Origin: Kribbella antibiotica
Lineage (GTDB): Bacteria; Actinomycetota; Actinomycetes; Propionibacteriales; Kribbellaceae
Direction: 5' to 3'
Assembly: GCF_004349055.1 (NCBI RefSeq)
Contig: NZ_SMKX01000029.1
Coordinates: forward strand, 1 to 64,000
Length of the DNA: 64,000 nt
Program-made: the position numbers and the translations under genes
Notes under the pieces: model-generated
Databases searched by the model: none
The model's input: only the letters and a program-made list of their open reading frames with translations
Told to the model about the DNA's origin: nothing
In this document: positions 24,954-34,101 of the stretch, piece by piece
Position numbering within the stretch: the stretch's first letter is position 1
Layout of the letters: the number at the start of each line of letters is the position of its first letter

Positions 24954-25341
24954 GAACCTGTAGTCGTTCGTGCCGCGAAGCGGACGCCGTACGAGATGTC
25001 GGTCAGCTGCACGAGGGACTGCGGGTGCTGGCCGAAATCCCGGGCTGGTGGGCCGGGGTGAGCCCCATCCAGGCGTGCGCGGGCGCGGTGGTGCTGACCA
25101 CCTGCAGTTGTTCGTGCCGCGAAGCGGGCGCCGTACTGGGTGTTGGTCAGCTGCGCGTAGGACTGCAGGTGGTGGTCGAATGCCCGGGCGGGTGAGGGCC
25201 GGGTGAGCCCGTCCAGGCGTGCGCGGGCGCGATGGCGTTGACCACCTGCAGTTGTTCGTGCCGCAAGCCCGACCCCGACCAAGGCGCCGACGAGCGACAC
25301 GAAGGACCACAGGTAGTAGCCGAGATCTCAGGGGAGATCCC
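24954..25341. repeat. 144-bp tandem repeat (2 full copies plus a decayed third)
   Basis: GTTCGTGCCGCGAAGCGG recurs at 24966 and 25110 and GTTCGTGCCGC again at 25254, exactly 144 bases apart. Copies A (24954-25097) and B (25098-25241) are similar over their length, including GGTCAGCTGC and CCAGGCGTGCGCGGGCGC; copy C decays after about 30 bases. The period is 48 codons, and a minus-strand frame stays open with a repeated AARTTAGGQ core, but there is no plausible start and the composition does not look like a protein. The rest of the gap between ald and the LacI gene holds other repeats and no gene I can support. Confidence 0.75.
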
Positions 25342-25418
25342 CTCAACTCGCCAAACCTCCCGCGATGAGTCTCAGCGGACGGACATTCGCCGTGACTGCG
25401 TCCGCCCCTTGTCCCGCG

Positions 25419-25466
25419 TAACGTCCGAAGGGTCGGAGGGCGTGGTCTCCGATTTTTCGGACGTTA
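25419..25466 (+). repeat. 48-bp dispersed hairpin repeat, copy 4 (diverged)
   Basis: TAACGTCCGAAGGGTCGGAG at the left and TTTTTCGGACGTTA at the right keep the 11-base inverted ends of copies 1-3, with changes inside. It has the orientation of copies 1 and 2. Confidence 0.8.
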
Positions 25467-25515
25467 TGAGGTTTTGTTCGCGCGGAGCGGGGTTGGTGGT
25501 GCGGGCGGCTGGTTT

Positions 25516-25628
25516 GGGGAGCGTAATGCACCGGAAGTGGTCGGTTCGGCTCCCCGAAGCGGTTTAGGGAGTAGCCGTGCTGACCCGGCGTCCTTCCCTC
25601 AACCGGTTCGGGGAGCGCTACGCACCCT
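25516..25628 (+). repeat. Degenerate composite-repeat cores
   Basis: GGGGAGCGTAATGCACCGGA at 25516 and GGGGAGCGCTACGCACC at 25612 match the core of the composite repeat at 15671 and 9430. Between them are several GGTTC/GGGGAG inverted pairs. This suggests the composite element has been active in three intergenic regions of this window. Confidence 0.6.
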
Positions 25629-25783
25629 CCGCCGCTCCGGCACGCCCAAGCACCGCCAAACGCTCAACGGCTCCTCCGCCAGGTGCTCCTCCCCATCGAA
25701 AACCCCGCACCTGAGATCGACCGCGGCTGGCCTCCGGCCGACTCGGGTGGATTACCGTGTGTGGTCATGACCGGAGGTGAGCG

Positions 25784-26788
25784 GTGGCAGTGACGATGCG
25801 GGATGTCGCGCGGCATGCGGGCGTTTCGCCGAAGACCGTCTCCAACGTGATGAACGGGTATCCGTACATCCGTGAGGAGACTCGGGTGCGAGTGCTCGCG
25901 GCGATCGATTCGCTCGGGTACCGGGTCAACATCTCCGCCCGGACTCTCAAGTCCGGCCGGACCGGTGTGATCGCGCTGGTGCTGCCCGAGTTGAGCAACC
26001 CGTACTTCGCCGAACTCGCCGACGCGGCCATAGCCGCTGCGGGTGAGCACGGCCTGACGGTGATGATCGAGACCACCAACGCCGACCGCGAACGGGAGCT
26101 GACCGCGCTCGCGCGGCCCGGCGGCCACCTCGTCGACGGTCTGCTCTACAGCCCGCTCGGGCTGGGCCAGGAGGATGTGGGCGCGCTGCCGACGCGTAGC
26201 CCCATGGTGCTGCTCGGCGAGCGAATCTTTCACGGGCCGGTCGACCACGTGATGATCGACAACGTCGAAGGAACCAAGGCCGTGGTCCGGCATCTGCTCG
26301 AGCAGGGCCGGCGGCGGATCGCGGTGATCGGCAGCAAGCCCACCGAGCAGATCGGCACCGCCGCCATTCGGCACCGCGCCTACATCGACGCCCACCAGGA
26401 GTACGGCGTACCGGTCCCGAAGGATCTGGCCGTTTCGGGCGGGCAGTGGCACCGGTCGAGTGGGGTCGAGGCTGTAAACACCCTGCTCTCCCAAACCCGT
26501 GATTTCGACGCGGTTCTGGCGTTGAACGACACCCTTGCGCTCGGAGCGATCCGCGCGCTCACCGCCCACGGCTTCCGGATTCCGGACGACATCGCCGTGG
26601 CCGGCTTCGACAACATCGACGAGGCCGAGTACAGCACTCCGACGCTCACGACGGTCGATCCCAACCGGGTGCACATCGCGCGCACCGCGGTCGACCTGCT
26701 GGTCCGGCGGATGGGCGGTGACGAGTCCGAGCACGAGGAGCTCGTCGCGCCGTTCCAGCTGCACGTTCGGGAATCGACCTCCGACTGA
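25784..26788 (+). CDS. LacI family transcriptional regulator (arabinan cluster)
   Basis: A 334-residue repressor. The helix-turn-helix is TMRDVARHAGVSPKTVSNVM with the hinge helix soon after (SARTLKSGRTGVIALVLPEL). The ligand domain is a type I periplasmic-binding fold with VMIDNVEGTKAVVRHLLEQG and the C-terminal VAGFDNIDEAEYSTPTLTTV. GTG 25784 follows GGAGG. It sits before the arabinose-polymer uptake and hydrolysis genes, and the duplicated operator at 26825-26855 between them makes it their probable repressor, released by arabinose or an arabino-oligosaccharide. Confidence 0.95.
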   Translation: MAVTMRDVARHAGVSPKTVSNVMNGYPYIREETRVRVLAAIDSLGYRVNISARTLKSGRTGVIALVLPELSNPYFAELADAAIAAAGEHGLTVMIETTNADRERELTALARPGGHLVDGLLYSPLGLGQEDVGALPTRSPMVLLGERIFHGPVDHVMIDNVEGTKAVVRHLLEQGRRRIAVIGSKPTEQIGTAAIRHRAYIDAHQEYGVPVPKDLAVSGGQWHRSSGVEAVNTLLSQTRDFDAVLALNDTLALGAIRALTAHGFRIPDDIAVAGFDNIDEAEYSTPTLTTVDPNRVHIARTAVDLLVRRMGGDESEHEELVAPFQLHVRESTSD

Positions 26789-26824
26789 GGTCTTGACCGG
26801 TCCGGGGATGGCAGGCATCCTCTC

Positions 26825-26855
26825 TTCTACACCGATGTAGTACACCGATGTAGAA
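26825..26855. promoter_or_regulatory. Duplicated LacI-type operator before arabinan transporter
   Basis: TACACCGATGTAG occurs twice head to tail (26828-26840, 26841-26853). Each copy contains the inverted pair TACA-CCGA-TGTA, and the whole 31-base block is bounded by TTCTACA and TGTAGAA, an outer palindrome. It lies 18 bases before the ATG of the substrate-binding protein gene, so a repressor bound here would overlap the transcription or translation start. Confidence 0.85.
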
Positions 26856-26872
26856 GCCCGGAGGAACCCGCC

Positions 26873-28168
26873 ATGACCGACGGCTCCGCCCCCTCGCGCC
26901 CGCGCCGCCGAGCAGTTCTTGGCGGGCTGCTCGGCACCGGCGCTCTCGCCCTCACCGGCTGCAGTACCGGACGGCAGAAGGCCCGGATCCGGGAATGGAA
27001 CCTCTTCGGCGGCGGTGACGGCGCCCGCCTGCAACAGATTCACCAGCAGTACGTCGAACAGCACCCGGACGTGCGATTCGAGGCCCACACGCTCGCCTGG
27101 GGACCGCCGTTCTACACCAAGCTCGCGATGTCGGCGGCCGGTGGGCGTGCACCGGAGGTGGCGACCCTGCACCTGTCCCGGCTGAAGGGCTTCAGCCCGA
27201 CGACCATGCTCGATCCGATCCCCCTCGACCTGCTGAACGAGGCCGGCGTCAGCGAGTCGGACTTCCTCCCGGAGATCTGGAAGCGATGCCACGTCGACGG
27301 CGTCCTGTACGCCGTTCCGCTCGACCAGCACCCGTTCGTTCTGTACTACAACACCGAGATCTGCGCGAAGGCCGGACTGCTCGCGGCCGATGGCCGGCTG
27401 AAACCGGTGACCGGCGTACCCGCATTCCTGGACATGCTCAAGGCGGTCAAGGAGACGACGGGCAAGTTCGCGGCCTCGGTGGAGACCACCAACCCCTGGC
27501 GGATGTGGTGGACGCTCTACGGGCAGCTCGAAGGCAAGTTCTTCGACGAGTCTGGTCAGCGCCTGATCCTCGATGACGACAAGGCGCTCGAAGCCCTGTC
27601 CCTGATGGCGAAACTCTCCGCCGACGGGCTGACGCCGCGCTCGGCCAACTACGCCGCGCTCGTGGCTCAGTTCAGCAACGGCGAGGCCGGCTTGAGCTTC
27701 AACGGCGAGTGGGAGGTGACGACGTACCAGACGGCGAAACTGCCGTTCAGTATGGCGCCGTTCCCCGTCCTGTACGACGTCCCGCAGTTCGCCGGTGATG
27801 CGCACACGTTCGTCCTTCCGCACCAGGCGAACCGCAACCGCGCCGACACGAAGGCGACGGTGGAGTACATCGCCTGGATGCTCAAGAACAGCACGGAATG
27901 GGCGGTCGGCGGCCACATCCCGGCGTACCAGCCAGTGATCAAGAGCAAGGAGTATCTGAGCCTCAAGCCGCAGGCTGAGTACCGCAGCGTCGCTCCGAAC
28001 GTCCTGTTCGACCCCGACGCCTGGTTCAGCGGCTCAGGGGCGCAACTGCAGAACGAGGCCGGTGCGGCCTTCAGCGGCGTCTTCTCCGGTCAGACGACGC
28101 CCAAGGCTGCGCTCGCGCAGTTCAAGGCCGCAACCCAGAAGCTCCTCGACACTCCGTCCCCGGTCTAG
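26873..28168 (+). CDS. Sugar ABC transporter substrate-binding lipoprotein
   Basis: A 431-residue family 1 extracellular solute-binding protein. The N-terminus combines a twin-arginine run (RPRRRAVLGG) with the lipobox ALTGC, so it is a Tat-exported lipoprotein. The body has the usual REWNLFGGGDGARL first strand, ALAFNGEWE-like sequence (AGLSFNGEWEV) and an aromatic-rich second lobe. Ribosome binding site GGAGGA precedes ATG 26873. It is the first gene of the operon with two permeases; the ATPase is missing, as usual for CUT1 systems that share MsiK. The probable ligand is arabino-oligosaccharide, from the neighbouring hydrolases. Confidence 0.94.
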   Translation: MTDGSAPSRPRRRAVLGGLLGTGALALTGCSTGRQKARIREWNLFGGGDGARLQQIHQQYVEQHPDVRFEAHTLAWGPPFYTKLAMSAAGGRAPEVATLHLSRLKGFSPTTMLDPIPLDLLNEAGVSESDFLPEIWKRCHVDGVLYAVPLDQHPFVLYYNTEICAKAGLLAADGRLKPVTGVPAFLDMLKAVKETTGKFAASVETTNPWRMWWTLYGQLEGKFFDESGQRLILDDDKALEALSLMAKLSADGLTPRSANYAALVAQFSNGEAGLSFNGEWEVTTYQTAKLPFSMAPFPVLYDVPQFAGDAHTFVLPHQANRNRADTKATVEYIAWMLKNSTEWAVGGHIPAYQPVIKSKEYLSLKPQAEYRSVAPNVLFDPDAWFSGSGAQLQNEAGAAFSGVFSGQTTPKAALAQFKAATQKLLDTPSPV

Positions 28169-28178
28169 GAGGCCAGCC

Positions 28179-29078
28179 ATGTCTGTACAGATGCCTTCCC
28201 GGCAGTCTTGGCGTGAACGGTGGGCCGGCCTGTTCTTCGTCGGTCCGTTCCTGCTGTTGTTCGCTGTGTTCCTGCTGTGGCCGACGGTCTCCGGGCTGTG
28301 GAACAGTTTCTTCAACACGAGCCTGGCCGGTGTCGATCAGGAGTTCCTCGGCCTGCAGAACTGGCGTGAGATGTTCGCCGACTCCGCGGTCTGGTCGTCG
28401 CTGAAGAACACGCTGATCTTCACCGCGATGAGCACCCCACCGCTGGTCGTCATCGCGCTCGTGATGGCCTTGCTCGCCAACCGCACCGGTGTCCTCGGCT
28501 GGCTGTTGCGGTTCGCGTACTTCGCTCCGTTCGTCCTGCCGGCCACCGTCGTCACCCTGATCTGGGTCTGGATCTATGAACCCGGGTTCGGCCTCGTGAA
28601 CGGCCTGCTGACGGCCGGCGGGTTCGCCGAGATCGACTGGTTGAACACCGAGAACCGGGCAATGCTCGCGGTGGTGATCACGACCGTCTGGTGGACGGTC
28701 GGGTTCAACTTCCTGCTCTATCTGGCTGCCCTGCAAGGGATTCCGGAACAGGTCTACGAGGCGGCCGACATCGACGGTGCGAGTGAGCGGCAGAAGCTGT
28801 TCCGGATCACGCTGCCGCTGCTGCGCCGGACGACCGCGCTGATCGCCGTACTGCAACTGGTGGCGTCGTTGAAGATCTTCGACCAGATCTATCTGATGAC
28901 CAACGGCGGGCCGAACTACGCGACCCGGCCGATCATCCAGTACATCTACCAGAACGGTTTCACGAACTACCGGATCGGTTACGCCTCGGCGATCTCGTAC
29001 ATGTTCTTCGCGATCATCGTGGTCGTCGCCGTCCTGCAGTTCAAGCTGTTCTCCGGCTCGAAGGAGGACAGCGCATGA
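28179..29078 (+). CDS. Sugar ABC transporter permease (MalF-type)
   Basis: A 299-residue membrane protein with six helices. The EAA loop reads EQVYEAADIDGASERQKLF with the following RITLPLLRR, where the ATPase docks. A strong AGGAGG precedes ATG 28179, 10 bases after the substrate-binding protein stop. It pairs with the next permease. Confidence 0.95.
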   Translation: MSVQMPSRQSWRERWAGLFFVGPFLLLFAVFLLWPTVSGLWNSFFNTSLAGVDQEFLGLQNWREMFADSAVWSSLKNTLIFTAMSTPPLVVIALVMALLANRTGVLGWLLRFAYFAPFVLPATVVTLIWVWIYEPGFGLVNGLLTAGGFAEIDWLNTENRAMLAVVITTVWWTVGFNFLLYLAALQGIPEQVYEAADIDGASERQKLFRITLPLLRRTTALIAVLQLVASLKIFDQIYLMTNGGPNYATRPIIQYIYQNGFTNYRIGYASAISYMFFAIIVVVAVLQFKLFSGSKEDSA

Positions 29079-29902
29079 GGTCGACTTGGACGTTCCCGAA
29101 GGTCGCGACCGCCGTCGGCGCAGCGATCCTGGGCGTGATCTGGCTGATCCCGTTGCTCTGGGCGCTGTCCACCTCGCTCAAGCCGGAGCCGGAGACCACC
29201 CGGTCGCCGATCACCTGGTTGCCTGAGGCACCGACCGCGGACGCGTACCGCAGCATCCTCGAGCAGGGCGACCTGATCCGCTGGTTCGTCAACAGCAGCG
29301 TGGTTTCGGTGCTCGTCACCGTCCTGACACTGCTCGTCTCCGTCCTCGCCGCGTTCGGATTTTCCCGCACCGAGTTCCCCGGTCGCCGGTTGATCTTCGG
29401 CCTGGTCGTGGCCGGCATCCTGGTTCCCCCACAGGTTCTGATCGTGCCGCTGTTCCAGGAGATGACCGGCCTTGGCCTGGTCGACACCTACTGGGGCATT
29501 ATGCTCCCCCAGGTCGTCGCGCCGGTGATGGTCTTCGTGCTGAAGAAGTTCTTCGACGGCATCTCCCGCGACTACGAAGACGCGGCCCGGGTCGACGGCG
29601 CCTCCCGTTGGCGGATCGTCTGGAGCGTGATGGTGCCGATGTCGCGGCCGATCCTCGTTGCCGTCGGCATCTTCACCTTCATCGGTGCCTGGAACAACTT
29701 TCTGTGGCCCTTCATCGTGACCACCGACCCGTCGATGATGACGATCCCGGTCGGACTCGCCAACGTCCAAGGTTCCTACGGCCTGCGTTACGCCCAGATC
29801 ATGGCCTCGGCCTTGCTGGGTGGCCTGCCCTTGCTGATCGTCTACGCGCTGTTCCAGCGCCAGGTGGTCCGCGGGGTCGGCGACGCCGGCATCAAGGGAT
29901 GA
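29075..29902 (+). CDS. Sugar ABC transporter permease (MalG-type)
   Basis: A 275-residue, six-helix permease. The EAA loop is DYEDAARVDGASRWRIVWSV, followed by VPMSRP. The start overlaps the previous stop by 4 bases (ATGA), so the two subunits are made in equal amounts. Its stop also overlaps an ATG that could serve the next gene. Confidence 0.95.
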   Translation: MRSTWTFPKVATAVGAAILGVIWLIPLLWALSTSLKPEPETTRSPITWLPEAPTADAYRSILEQGDLIRWFVNSSVVSVLVTVLTLLVSVLAAFGFSRTEFPGRRLIFGLVVAGILVPPQVLIVPLFQEMTGLGLVDTYWGIMLPQVVAPVMVFVLKKFFDGISRDYEDAARVDGASRWRIVWSVMVPMSRPILVAVGIFTFIGAWNNFLWPFIVTTDPSMMTIPVGLANVQGSYGLRYAQIMASALLGGLPLLIVYALFQRQVVRGVGDAGIKG

Positions 29903-29934
29903 CACAAAACCTCCACCATGACAGGAGCATTCTG

Positions 29935-31434
29935 GTGCCCACTGCCCACCTGACCATCGATCCCGCCTTCCCGATCGCCCCGGTGAACCGCCGGACGTTC
30001 GGCACGTTCGTCGAACACATGGGTCGCTGCGTCTACACCGGCATCTACGAACCCGACCACGCCACCGCCGACGAGGACGGCTTCCGCAAGGACGTCCTCG
30101 AACTGACGCGCGAGCTGGGTGTCTCGGTCGTTCGCTACCCCGGTGGCAACTTCGTCTCCGGCTACCGCTGGGAGGACGGCGTCGGCCCGCGTGAGGATCG
30201 GCCGCGGCGCCTCGACCTCGCCTGGCACAGCGTGGAGACTAACGAGTTCGGCCTCGACGAATTCATGCGCTGGTGTGCCAAGGCCGGGGTGGAGCCGATG
30301 ATGGCGCTCAACCTGGGGACCCGTGGGGTTCAGGAGGCACTCGACCTGCTCGAGTACAGCAACCACCCCGGCGGTACGGCGCTCTCCGACCTGCGCGCTG
30401 AGCACGGAGCCTCGCCGTACGGGGTGAAGTTGTGGTGCCTCGGCAACGAACTCGACGGGCCGTGGCAAGTCGGGCACAAGACGCCGACGGAGTACGGACG
30501 GATCGCGGCCGAGACGGCCCGGGCGATGCGGATGGTCGAACCGGACCTGCAGCTCGTCGCGTGCGGCTCATCCTCGTCGAAGATGCCGCTGTTCGGAACC
30601 TGGGAGCGGGAGGTGCTGCGGGAGACCTACGAGTTCGTCGACTACATCTCCTGCCACGCCTACTACGGCAACGACGACGGCGACACCGCGTCGTTCCTGG
30701 CCTCTGCCGTCGACATGGACCACTTCGTCGACTCCGTCACCGCGACCGCCGACCATGTCGGCGCCGAGCTCAAGAGCCGCAAGCGGATCGACATCTCCTT
30801 CGACGAGTGGAACGTCTGGTACGGCGATCGCTCCACCCGTACCGACGGTCCGGGCGATCAGTGGGAGGTGGCGCCGCGGCGGATCGAGGACGAGTACAAC
30901 GTCACCGATGCTGTTGTCCTCGGCAACCTGTTGATCTCACTGCTCCGGCACAGCGACCGAGTCGCGGTCGCCTGTCTCGCGCAGCTGGCCAACGTGATCG
31001 CCCCGATCATGACCGAGCCGGGTGGCGCAGCCTGGCGGCAACCGACCTTCCACCCGTTTGCCATCACCTCGCGGCTCGCGTCCGGCCAGGTGCTTCGGGT
31101 CGAGACCGACTCCCCCACAGTGACGACGGCCAAGCACGGTGAGGTGACCGCCATCGACGCGGTCGCGACGTACGACGATGGTCGGCTGGCACTGTTCGCC
31201 GTCAACCGCTCCACCGAGGGGCCGATCGAAATCACCGTCGATCTCGGCCGGGCCGGCGTGACCTCGATCGACGAGGCAGTCATCGTCCACGACATCGACC
31301 CGCTCGCCACCAACTCCGCGACCGCACCCGACCGCGTCTCCGCGCAGCACTTCGATTCAGCCCAGCTGAAGGACGGCAAGCTGACCCTCACCTTGCCCGC
31401 GATCAGCTGGTGCGCACTGAGCTTGTCTGCCTGA
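29935..31434 (+). CDS. abfA: Alpha-L-arabinofuranosidase (GH51)
   Basis: A 499-residue intracellular enzyme without a signal peptide. The acid/base glutamate is in VKLWCLGNELDGPW and the nucleophile glutamate in RIDISFDEWNVWY, both diagnostic for GH51. The end of the protein forms the usual beta-sandwich domain. I use GTG 29935, 7 bases after ACAGGAG; ATG 29899, which overlaps the permease stop, would add 12 residues. It removes arabinose from oligosaccharides brought in by the transporter encoded upstream. Confidence 0.95.
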   Translation: MPTAHLTIDPAFPIAPVNRRTFGTFVEHMGRCVYTGIYEPDHATADEDGFRKDVLELTRELGVSVVRYPGGNFVSGYRWEDGVGPREDRPRRLDLAWHSVETNEFGLDEFMRWCAKAGVEPMMALNLGTRGVQEALDLLEYSNHPGGTALSDLRAEHGASPYGVKLWCLGNELDGPWQVGHKTPTEYGRIAAETARAMRMVEPDLQLVACGSSSSKMPLFGTWEREVLRETYEFVDYISCHAYYGNDDGDTASFLASAVDMDHFVDSVTATADHVGAELKSRKRIDISFDEWNVWYGDRSTRTDGPGDQWEVAPRRIEDEYNVTDAVVLGNLLISLLRHSDRVAVACLAQLANVIAPIMTEPGGAAWRQPTFHPFAITSRLASGQVLRVETDSPTVTTAKHGEVTAIDAVATYDDGRLALFAVNRSTEGPIEITVDLGRAGVTSIDEAVIVHDIDPLATNSATAPDRVSAQHFDSAQLKDGKLTLTLPAISWCALSLSA

Positions 31435-31488
31435 CCCTCTTCAACACCCACCGTTGCCCGCCCGCACCACCAACGGAAAGAGATCACC

Positions 31489-32451
31489 ATGCGTCGCTTG
31501 ACGAAACAGCTAGCACTCCTGCTCGCCGGAGCCCTTGCGGTGACCACCGCATTGGCTCCGAATGCCTGGGCCGCTTATCCAGGGCCAGGCCGTGTCACCG
31601 GGGACATCGGCGTCCACGATCCAAGCTTCGTCAAGCGACCCGGCGGTGGGTACCTGGTGGCGCACACCGGCGACAACACGCTGAAGACCTCCACCGACCG
31701 GACCGCCTTCCGCAACGCCGGATCCGCCTTCCCCAACGGCGCATCCTGGACGACCGCCTACACCAACGGCGAGAAGAACCTGTGGGCGCCGGACATCTCC
31801 TACCGCAACGGCCAGTACTACATGTACTACTCCGCTTCGTCGTTCGGATCCAACCACTCGGCGATCTTCCTGGCGACCAGCCCGAGCGGTAACTCCGGCA
31901 CCTGGACGCACCGCGGGCTGGTCATCGAATCCCGTACCTCCGACGACTTCAACGCCATCGACCCTGACCTCGTCGTCGACGACCAGGGCCGCTGGTGGCT
32001 CTCGTTCGGATCGTTCTGGTCGGGCATCAAGATGATCGCCCTCTCGTCGTCCACCGGACTGCGATCGGACTCGACCCTGCGCTCACTGGCCGGTCGCAAT
32101 GGCGGCCCGATCGAAGCACCGAACATCGTCAAGCGCGGCAGCTACTACTACCTGTACGTCTCCTTCGACTACTGCTGCCGCGGCGCCCAGAGCACCTACC
32201 GCGTCATGGTCGGCCGCTCCACCTCGGTCACCGGTCCCTACCGCGACCGCAACGGCACTGCCATGACCTCCGGCGGAGGCACCGAGATCCTCGCCTCGCA
32301 CGGCTCCATCCACGGGCCCGGTCACCAGGACGTCTTCAGTGACACCGACAGCGACATCCTCGTCTACCACTACTACGCAGACGACGGTACGTCGTTGCTC
32401 GGCATCAACTGGCTCACCTGGGACTCCGCCAACTGGCCCGTCGTCAGCTGA
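31489..32451 (+). CDS. Secreted endo-alpha-1,5-L-arabinanase (GH43)
   Basis: A 320-residue exported enzyme. Residues 1-28 are a Sec signal peptide ending NAWA. The five-bladed propeller carries the GH43 triad: base aspartate in GVHDPSF, pKa-modulating aspartate in NAIDPDLV, and acid glutamate in PIEAPNIV. The C-terminal HGPGHQDVFS provides the metal-binding histidine of arabinanases. It would cut arabinan outside the cell into pieces for the ABC transporter and GH51, completing the pathway. GGAAAGAGA precedes ATG 31489. Confidence 0.95.
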   Translation: MRRLTKQLALLLAGALAVTTALAPNAWAAYPGPGRVTGDIGVHDPSFVKRPGGGYLVAHTGDNTLKTSTDRTAFRNAGSAFPNGASWTTAYTNGEKNLWAPDISYRNGQYYMYYSASSFGSNHSAIFLATSPSGNSGTWTHRGLVIESRTSDDFNAIDPDLVVDDQGRWWLSFGSFWSGIKMIALSSSTGLRSDSTLRSLAGRNGGPIEAPNIVKRGSYYYLYVSFDYCCRGAQSTYRVMVGRSTSVTGPYRDRNGTAMTSGGGTEILASHGSIHGPGHQDVFSDTDSDILVYHYYADDGTSLLGINWLTWDSANWPVVS

Positions 32452-32461
32452 CGCACACGCG

Positions 32462-33619
32462 TCAGTGGGCCTCAACCGGCTGGGTCCGGGAATCTGCAGT
32501 GCGGATCTGGGTGGTGCAAGCCGTGACCAGGAAGGCGAAGACGGCCACGGCGGCCATCCCCCACCGCAGGTCGGTGGCGTTGGTGAGGGCGCCGATGGCC
32601 GGTGGGCCGGCCAGTAGGCCCAGGGTGCCCATGGTCGAGACGAGGGTGAGGGCGTTCGAGCCTTCTTTGGCGGCGGCAGCGTAGAGACAGGGCGTGACAG
32701 CGGCCATGCCCAGTCCTACACAGGCGAAGCCGACGAGGGTCGGGACGAGGCCGCCGACCAGCAGGGCGGCGGTTAGGCCGGCGCCGGCAACGGTCGCTCC
32801 GGTGAGTACGACGAACCGGTCGCCCCAGGCAGCTCGGCGCGCATCGGCGAAGAGCCGGGTGATGAGCATGGTGGCGGAAACGACCGCGATGCCCAGCGGG
32901 AGGGCTGCAGTCGGAGCGCCGACGATGTCGCGCAGGTAGAGGGCGGACCAGTCGTTCATCGCGCCTTCGACCACGGTGCCGAAGACCATCGCCAGAGCGA
33001 GCCAGGCGATCACGAGGGAGGGCAGCGTCAGCTTGCCCTTGACCTTCACCGTCTCGGTAGCAGGCAGGTCGCTCCGCAGCATGCCTCTCGATGCGAACAC
33101 GGTGAGGCTCACCAGGACCGCGGCGCCGATCACGAAATGGGTCAGCAGGTTCGTGCTGAACGCAGTGATGCCAGAGGCAAGCAGTGCGGCGGTGAAGATG
33201 CCACCGCTGAAGGTCGCATGCAGTTTGGCCATCGTGTTGCGCTCGGCCTGCACCTCCAGCGCCGTGCCCTGAGCATTCATCGCGACGTTGAGACAAGCAA
33301 CCAGTACGCCGTCCACTAGCAGCACCGCGAATGCCACCGGCAGGTTCGGCACGACGGCCAGCGACAGCAGTACGGCGGTCAGTCCAGCGCAGGACACCAG
33401 CGCGAGCCCGCGGGAGCCGAGCCGTTTCATCCCGAACGTGACGACCGGGAACGCGAGCGCGGCACCGATACCAGCGGCCAGCAGGAGCAGACCCACTTCG
33501 GCGTCGGACAGGTCGAGCTTGCTCTTGAGCATCGGGATCCGGGCGGCCCAGGTGGAGTACTGGAAACCAAGAAACCCGAACAGTGCTGCGATCGACAGCT
33601 GTGAACGGCGGAAGGACAT
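32462..33619 (-). CDS. MFS transporter
   Basis: A 385-residue, 12-helix protein of the fucose permease/YbjJ-like group: early FLGFQYSTWAARIPMLKSKL with W-A-R-I-P, and MAKLHATFSGGIFTAALLAS at the centre. It is the last gene of a four-gene minus-strand operon, 14 bases after the GNAT stop. In that setting it may export the product, or import a sugar-like precursor. It converges on the arabinanase gene with only 10 bases between. Confidence 0.88.
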   Translation of the reverse strand: MSFRRSQLSIAALFGFLGFQYSTWAARIPMLKSKLDLSDAEVGLLLLAAGIGAALAFPVVTFGMKRLGSRGLALVSCAGLTAVLLSLAVVPNLPVAFAVLLVDGVLVACLNVAMNAQGTALEVQAERNTMAKLHATFSGGIFTAALLASGITAFSTNLLTHFVIGAAVLVSLTVFASRGMLRSDLPATETVKVKGKLTLPSLVIAWLALAMVFGTVVEGAMNDWSALYLRDIVGAPTAALPLGIAVVSATMLITRLFADARRAAWGDRFVVLTGATVAGAGLTAALLVGGLVPTLVGFACVGLGMAAVTPCLYAAAAKEGSNALTLVSTMGTLGLLAGPPAIGALTNATDLRWGMAAVAVFAFLVTACTTQIRTADSRTQPVEAH

Positions 33620-33633
33620 GGAGGGAGCCTTTT

Positions 33634-34101
33634 CTAGAGGACCTTGGTCAGGTAGCGAGCGTCATCGCCGTAGCCGACGGGGACTGCTGGGGCGGGGCCG
33701 AAACCCTGAGCGGACCAGAACGAGGAGGTGCCGGAGAGCGCAATCAAGGAGATCCGCCGGTACCCGGTCGCGACCGCGGTCAGGTGGCCGACCAACTGCT
33801 GCCCCAGACCAGTACGGCGAGACTCGGGCGCGACACAGAGATCGTGCAGGTGCAGGTTGTCCGAGCTCGCCGCCGATGGCTGCCCTAGGGCTGGATACTC
33901 GCCGTACGGGAAGGGCATCGCGAGCACATAAGCCTGGACAGGAAGGCCGACGACGAAGCACGTCTGGGGCGAGAGCGCTCCCCAGGCCTCCAAGGCGCTC
34001 CGGCCCTCCGCCAACCCGAGCGGCTCGTACGCCGCCTTCTCGAGCTCGGCGATGCGCTCCCAATCGTCGGCGGTGATCGGCCGCACAGTTGCTTCAGGCA
34101 T
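33634..34101 (-). CDS. GNAT family N-acetyltransferase
   Basis: A 155-residue single-domain GNAT. The acetyl-CoA loop is LCVAPESRRTGLGQQLVGHL (R/Q-x-x-G-x-G/A), followed by ISLIALSGTSSFWSAQGFGP, the typical last strands with the substrate-side phenylalanine. Its start lies within the end of the decarboxylase gene (8-base overlap), so it acts with that enzyme: an amine made by decarboxylation could be its acceptor. Confidence 0.88.
   Translation of the reverse strand: MPEATVRPITADDWERIAELEKAAYEPLGLAEGRSALEAWGALSPQTCFVVGLPVQAYVLAMPFPYGEYPALGQPSAASSDNLHLHDLCVAPESRRTGLGQQLVGHLTAVATGYRRISLIALSGTSSFWSAQGFGPAPAVPVGYGDDARYLTKVL

Noticed and set aside
24716-25300. Minus-strand frame of about 194 codons through the 144-bp repeats
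   Set aside because: It overlaps the end of ald in antisense, has no ribosome site and its repeat content is low-complexity; treated as a DNA repeat.
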